This document shows, in pieces, positions 22,318-25,626 of a stretch of 25,626 bases of DNA. The position numbers and the translations under genes are program-made. Where the stretch lies: NCBI GenBank assembly GCA_049589355.1, contig JBAWAP010000314.1:1-25626 (forward strand), in the 5' to 3' direction. The notes under the pieces were generated by a model that had not been told where the DNA came from, did not search any database, and saw only the letters and a program-made list of their open reading frames with translations. Within the stretch, counting starts at the first letter, position 1. Every line of letters begins with the position of its first letter. Origin of the DNA: JBAWAP01 sp049589355. GTDB taxonomy: Bacteria; Chloroflexota; Anaerolineae; VGOG01.

Positions 22318-24930
22318 GTGGTAGGAATCGTCATCGTCGCCCACAGCGCGAAACTGGCTGAGGGCGTGAAAGACCTGGCTGAACAGATGGGGCAGGGGCG
22401 GGTGGCCCTCGCCGCAGCCGGTGGCCTGGACGACACGACCATTGGCACCAACATGGAGCGCATCCTCGAGGCCATCGAGGCCGTCTACCAGCCGGGAGGC
22501 GTGCTGGTGCTGATGGACCTGGGAAGTGCGGTGATGAGCACCGAGATGGCCGTCGGGATGTTGCCGCCCGAACAGCAGTCCAGGGTGCTGCTGAGCGAAG
22601 CGCCATTGGTGGAGGGCGCTATCGCGGCCACGGTGGAGGCCTCCATCGGCAAGTCCCTGACTGAGGTTGACGCCGCAGCCCGTGCTGTTGTGCGAACGGC
22701 GAAGGTCGCCGGAGCCACGCCTCTCACCGAACCAGTGGCCCCTGAAATCCCGGCCCCGGTGTGGGCGCCTCCATCCAACGAGGTAACTCTCACCATCGTC
22801 AACGAGGTCGGACTGCACGCCCGGCCCGCAGCCCTGTTTGTTCAGACCGCCGGCAGTTTCCAGTCCGCCATCACCGTGCGCAATCTGACCCGAAATAGCC
22901 AGGCTGTTAACGCCAAGAGCATGTTCAGCGTGCTGAGCATCGGTGCTCAACTGAATCACCAGATCGCCGTCGCAGCCGAAGGGCCTGATGCAGAAGAAGC
23001 CCTGGCGACCATCGGCGAATTGGTGAAGAGCGGATTCGGGGAGGTGGAGGGAGCCCCGATTCCGGCGGTGGCTCCCGCAAGGGAGATGGTCAAGCCACGG
23101 CCCAGGGTAGAGGGAGTGGAACTCAAGCTGATTGTCTTGCCCGCTGAAGGTGGAGAGATGCGGCAGCTTCAGGGCATCACGGCTTCCACTGGGATCGCTA
23201 TTGGGCCGGCTTACATTTACCGGCCGGAGGTGTTGACCGTCGAACGCCGGACGGTGGATGACCCGGAGTCCGAGTGGGCCCGTTTCACCGGGGCGGTCGA
23301 ACAGGCCAAGGCCGAGATCGGCGCTATCCGGTCCCAGGCTGCTGCCGAGGTAGGAGAGGCAGAGGCGGAGATCTTCACTGCCCACCAGTTGTTCCTGGAG
23401 GACCCCGCCCTGCTGGATCGGGTGCGAGGGCAGATCGAGGGCGATGGTTCCAACGCCGAGGCGGCTCTGGCCGGAGCGGTGGCGGGCTACGCCGAGCTCT
23501 TGCGGGGCATGGAGAGCGAGATCTTTCGCCAGCGAGCCGCCGACATGGAGGATGTGGGACGGCGGGTGCTGCGCGTCCTGCTGGGCGCGAGGGAGACATC
23601 CCTGGCTGAGCTGCCGAAGCCGGTGATCGTGGTGGCCCATGACCTCACCCCCTCCAACACCGCCCAACTGGACAAAGAGCGCGCCCTGGGCTTTTGCACC
23701 GCCATCGGAGGCACAACCTCCCACACTGCCATCCTGGCCCGCAGCCTTGGCCTGCCGGCTGTGGTCGGCCTGGGGGAGGCAGCGTTGAGCATCCCCGAGG
23801 GGGCACCTCTGATCATAGATGGGGAAAAGGGCCTCGTCATCGTCAACCCGGATGATAGCACCCTCGCCGAGTATCGCGCCCGCCAGGAGGCATTGCTGAC
23901 CCAACAGGAAGCCGCCAGGCGCGCCGCTCAGCGCCTCGCTCAGACCCTCGACGGGCACAGGGTGGAGGTGGTGGCCAACATCGGTGATGTGGCCTCGGCT
24001 CGGGTGGCCCTGGGGCACGGCGCCGAGGGGGTGGGGCTGCTGCGCACGGAGTTCCTCTACCTTGATCGCGCCACCATGCCCAGCGAGGAGGAGCAGTACG
24101 CTGCCTACCGCGCCGTCGCCGAACTCATGGGCCAGCGGCCACTCGTCATCCGCACTCTGGACATCGGCGGCGACAAGCAGTTGCCCTACCTGGACATCGG
24201 GGAGGAACTGAACCCCTTCCTGGGGTGGCGGGCCATCAGGCTCTGTCTGGAGCGGACAGACCTCTTCAAGGCCCAACTGCGGGCCATCCTGCGGGCTGGC
24301 CATGGACACAACGTCAAGGTGATGTTCCCCATGATCGCTGACCTGGACGAGGTGAGGCGAGCCAAGGCTCTCCTGGCCGAGGCAAGGGCCGAGCTGGAAG
24401 CCGCCGACATCCCCTTCGCTTCCGATGTGGAGGTGGGGATCATGGTGGAGGTTCCCGCGGCGGCGATAGCGGCTGACGTCCTGGCCCGTGAGGTGGACTT
24501 CTTCAGCATCGGCACCAACGACCTGATCCAGTACACTATGGCCTGTGACCGCACCAACGAGAAGATCGCTTATCTCTACCAGCCGCTGCACCCGGCCATT
24601 CTGCGGTTGATCAAGGGAGTGATCGAAGCCGCTCACGCGGTGGGCAAGTGGGTTGGCATGTGCGGGGAGATGGCTGGCGAACCATTGGCCATCCCCATCC
24701 TGTTGGGGTTGGGGCTCGATGAGTTCAGCATGAACGCTGCGGCCATCCCTGAGGCTAAGGCCCTCATCCGCTCCCTGAGCCTGGCTGAGGCGAAGGGCAT
24801 CGCCGCCAATGCCCTCAGCCTGCCCAGTGCCGAGGAGATAAGGGCCTATGCCTACGAAAGGGAATCAGGAAATCAGGGAACTAGGGAATCGGAGGAGCTG
24901 ATTCCTGATCCCCGATCACTGATTTTCTGA
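22318..24930 (+). CDS. dhaM: DhaM-HPr-Enzyme I fusion, complete PTS relay for Dha kinase
   Basis: Phosphoryl donor of dihydroxyacetone kinase, 870 residues, cytosolic. Domain 1 (about 1-130) is the EIIA-Man-like DhaM unit with His9 in VAHS. Domain 2 (about 154-245) is HPr with phospho-histidine His167 in GLHARPA and a canonical Ser201 in AKSMFSV. Domain 3 (about 284-845) is a full Enzyme I: His469 in GGTTSHTAILARSLGLPAVVG, then the complete PEP-binding barrel with Arg576 (LLRTEF), RTLDIGGDK, IGTNDLIQY and Cys782 (GMCGEMAG). E. coli DhaM ends after the EI N-terminal domain (about 472 residues). The start is GTG with AGGAGGGG overlapping the pfpI stop. The last 24 or so residues are encoded by a palindromic repeat. 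Confidence 0.95.
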   Translation: MVGIVIVAHSAKLAEGVKDLAEQMGQGRVALAAAGGLDDTTIGTNMERILEAIEAVYQPGGVLVLMDLGSAVMSTEMAVGMLPPEQQSRVLLSEAPLVEGAIAATVEASIGKSLTEVDAAARAVVRTAKVAGATPLTEPVAPEIPAPVWAPPSNEVTLTIVNEVGLHARPAALFVQTAGSFQSAITVRNLTRNSQAVNAKSMFSVLSIGAQLNHQIAVAAEGPDAEEALATIGELVKSGFGEVEGAPIPAVAPAREMVKPRPRVEGVELKLIVLPAEGGEMRQLQGITASTGIAIGPAYIYRPEVLTVERRTVDDPESEWARFTGAVEQAKAEIGAIRSQAAAEVGEAEAEIFTAHQLFLEDPALLDRVRGQIEGDGSNAEAALAGAVAGYAELLRGMESEIFRQRAADMEDVGRRVLRVLLGARETSLAELPKPVIVVAHDLTPSNTAQLDKERALGFCTAIGGTTSHTAILARSLGLPAVVGLGEAALSIPEGAPLIIDGEKGLVIVNPDDSTLAEYRARQEALLTQQEAARRAAQRLAQTLDGHRVEVVANIGDVASARVALGHGAEGVGLLRTEFLYLDRATMPSEEEQYAAYRAVAELMGQRPLVIRTLDIGGDKQLPYLDIGEELNPFLGWRAIRLCLERTDLFKAQLRAILRAGHGHNVKVMFPMIADLDEVRRAKALLAEARAELEAADIPFASDVEVGIMVEVPAAAIAADVLAREVDFFSIGTNDLIQYTMACDRTNEKIAYLYQPLHPAILRLIKGVIEAAHAVGKWVGMCGEMAGEPLAIPILLGLGLDEFSMNAAAIPEAKALIRSLSLAEAKGIAANALSLPSAEEIRAYAYERESGNQGTRESEELIPDPRSLIF

Positions 24931-24942
24931 TTCCCTGATCAC
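24858..24942. repeat. GGGAATCAG palindromic repeat over the dhaM-EI 3' end
   Basis: GGGAATCAGGAAATCAGGGA (24860-24879) is an imperfect inverted copy of TCACTGATTTTCTGATTCCC (24916-24935), with additional GATTCCTGATCCCCGATC units inside. The stop codon of the fusion gene (24928-24930) lies within the right arm. Confidence 0.75.
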
Positions 24943-24955
24943 GGAGGAAAGTGGC

Positions 24956-25626
24956 ATGGCCAAAAAATACGCCGCCGCAGTAGACCAGGGGACCACGGGG
25001 ACCAGGTTCATGATTTTCGACCAGCAGGGCCAGCCGGTCTCCGCTGCCTATGAAGAGCACCAGCAGATCTATCCCCAGCCTGGGTGGGTGGAGCACGCCC
25101 CCCTGGAGATCTGGCAGAAGACCCAGAAGGTGATCAGGGCCGCTGTGGAGAAGGGCGGGGTCAAGGCCGAGGAGATGGCGGGGATCGGGGTCACCAACCA
25201 GCGGGAGACCACCATCGTCTGGAACCCCAAGACGGGCAAACCCTACTACAACGCCATCGTCTGGCAGTGCACCCGCACCCGCGCCATCTGCCAGCAGCTC
25301 ATTGACGACGGCTTCGAGCCCTACGTCAAGGAGAGCACCGGTCTGGTCAGTGCCACCTACTTCTCCGGGCCCAAGATCAAGTGGATTCTGGATAATGTCC
25401 CTGGCGTGCGGGAGAAGGCCGAGAAGGGCCAGGCCATCTTCGGCAACATGGACACCTGGGTCATCTGGTGGTTGACCGGAGGCCCCGATGGCGGCGCCCA
25501 CGTCACCGATTACACCAACGCCTCCCGCACCATGCTCATGAACCTCGAGACCCTGGACTGGGACCAGGAGATCCTCGACTATCTGGGCATCCCGCGCCAA
25601 CTGCTGCCGGAAATCAGGCCCTCCAG
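24956..25626 (+). CDS. glpK: Glycerol kinase, copy 2, partial at right edge
   Basis: The N-terminal 223 residues of a second FGGY kinase closely similar to copy 1. The nucleotide loop is AAVDQGTTGTRFMIFD (one Ser-to-Gly change versus copy 1), the glycerol-binding Arg-Glu is in TNQRETT, and the substrate Tyr is in SATYFSGPKIKW. Long segments such as AIVWQCTRT and NASRTMLMNL are shared with copy 1. The family is therefore glycerol kinase, although a shifted substrate preference (for example Dha) cannot be excluded. A GGAGGAAA ribosome site precedes the ATG. It begins 25 bases after the DhaM-EI fusion, separated only by the end of a repeat, and probably shares its transcript. The C-terminal half is outside the window. 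Confidence 0.93.
   Translation, partial: MAKKYAAAVDQGTTGTRFMIFDQQGQPVSAAYEEHQQIYPQPGWVEHAPLEIWQKTQKVIRAAVEKGGVKAEEMAGIGVTNQRETTIVWNPKTGKPYYNAIVWQCTRTRAICQQLIDDGFEPYVKESTGLVSATYFSGPKIKWILDNVPGVREKAEKGQAIFGNMDTWVIWWLTGGPDGGAHVTDYTNASRTMLMNLETLDWDQEILDYLGIPRQLLPEIRPS

Noticed and set aside
22234..24636. 800-codon open frame on the minus strand
   Set aside because: It lies antisense to the DhaM-HPr-EI gene, whose domains and active-site histidines are unambiguous; the minus frame is a GC-rich shadow with His/Gly/Leu-heavy, non-protein-like content.

Overview
The window looks like a chromosomal segment of a GC-rich bacterium, most probably a member of the Chloroflexota (Anaerolineae-like). That assignment is an inference. 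It rests on the split glycine decarboxylase (gcvPA/gcvPB), the anaerobic-type glycerol and dihydroxyacetone genes, and the many short palindromic repeats between genes. No rRNA, tRNA, CRISPR array, integrase or intact insertion sequence was found.

Left part, about 1-8600, all on the minus strand. In transcription order it holds an ArsA-type ATPase, a SAM methyltransferase, a Met-rich small membrane protein, a CysM-like cysteine synthase, a Nudix hydrolase, both halves of the glycine cleavage P-protein, an ATP-NAD-kinase-like protein, and a short-chain dehydrogenase cut by the left edge. The cysM-to-methyltransferase stretch looks visibly less GC-rich than its surroundings. At about 8580-8790 the direction flips: arsA-like and fmt are divergent, and each has a recognisable promoter.

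Middle, 8790-19660, plus strand. fmt and a GatA-like amidase come first, followed by a 446-base leader with a near-consensus promoter and a terminator-like hairpin. Then comes a glycerol block: glpF, dhaK, dhaL, glpK, etfB, etfA and a short glpA, ending with a small two-helix membrane protein and a clear terminator at 19626-19658. The block covers glycerol entry (GlpF), phosphorylation to glycerol-3-phosphate (GlpK), and oxidation of that product by GlpA. GlpA appears to pass electrons to the co-encoded EtfAB, because the usual GlpB/GlpC partners and GlpA's own C-terminal Fe-S domain are absent. DhaK/DhaL form a PTS-dependent dihydroxyacetone kinase.

Right part, 19700-25626, plus strand. A promoter precedes a frameshifted methyltransferase and two small reading frames, at least one of which is also frameshifted. 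A tight run follows: methyltransferase, PfpI/DJ-1 protein, an 870-residue DhaM-HPr-Enzyme I fusion, and a second glpK cut by the right edge. The fusion contains every histidine relay station from PEP to DhaL, plus a complete PEP-binding Enzyme I domain. With dhaK/dhaL it would make the Dha kinase independent of the general PTS proteins.

The most interesting points are the one-polypeptide PTS relay, the ETF-linked truncated GlpA, the duplicated glycerol kinase, the cluster of frame lesions at 19.9-20.8 kb, and several unrelated families of intergenic palindromes that overwrite gene ends.
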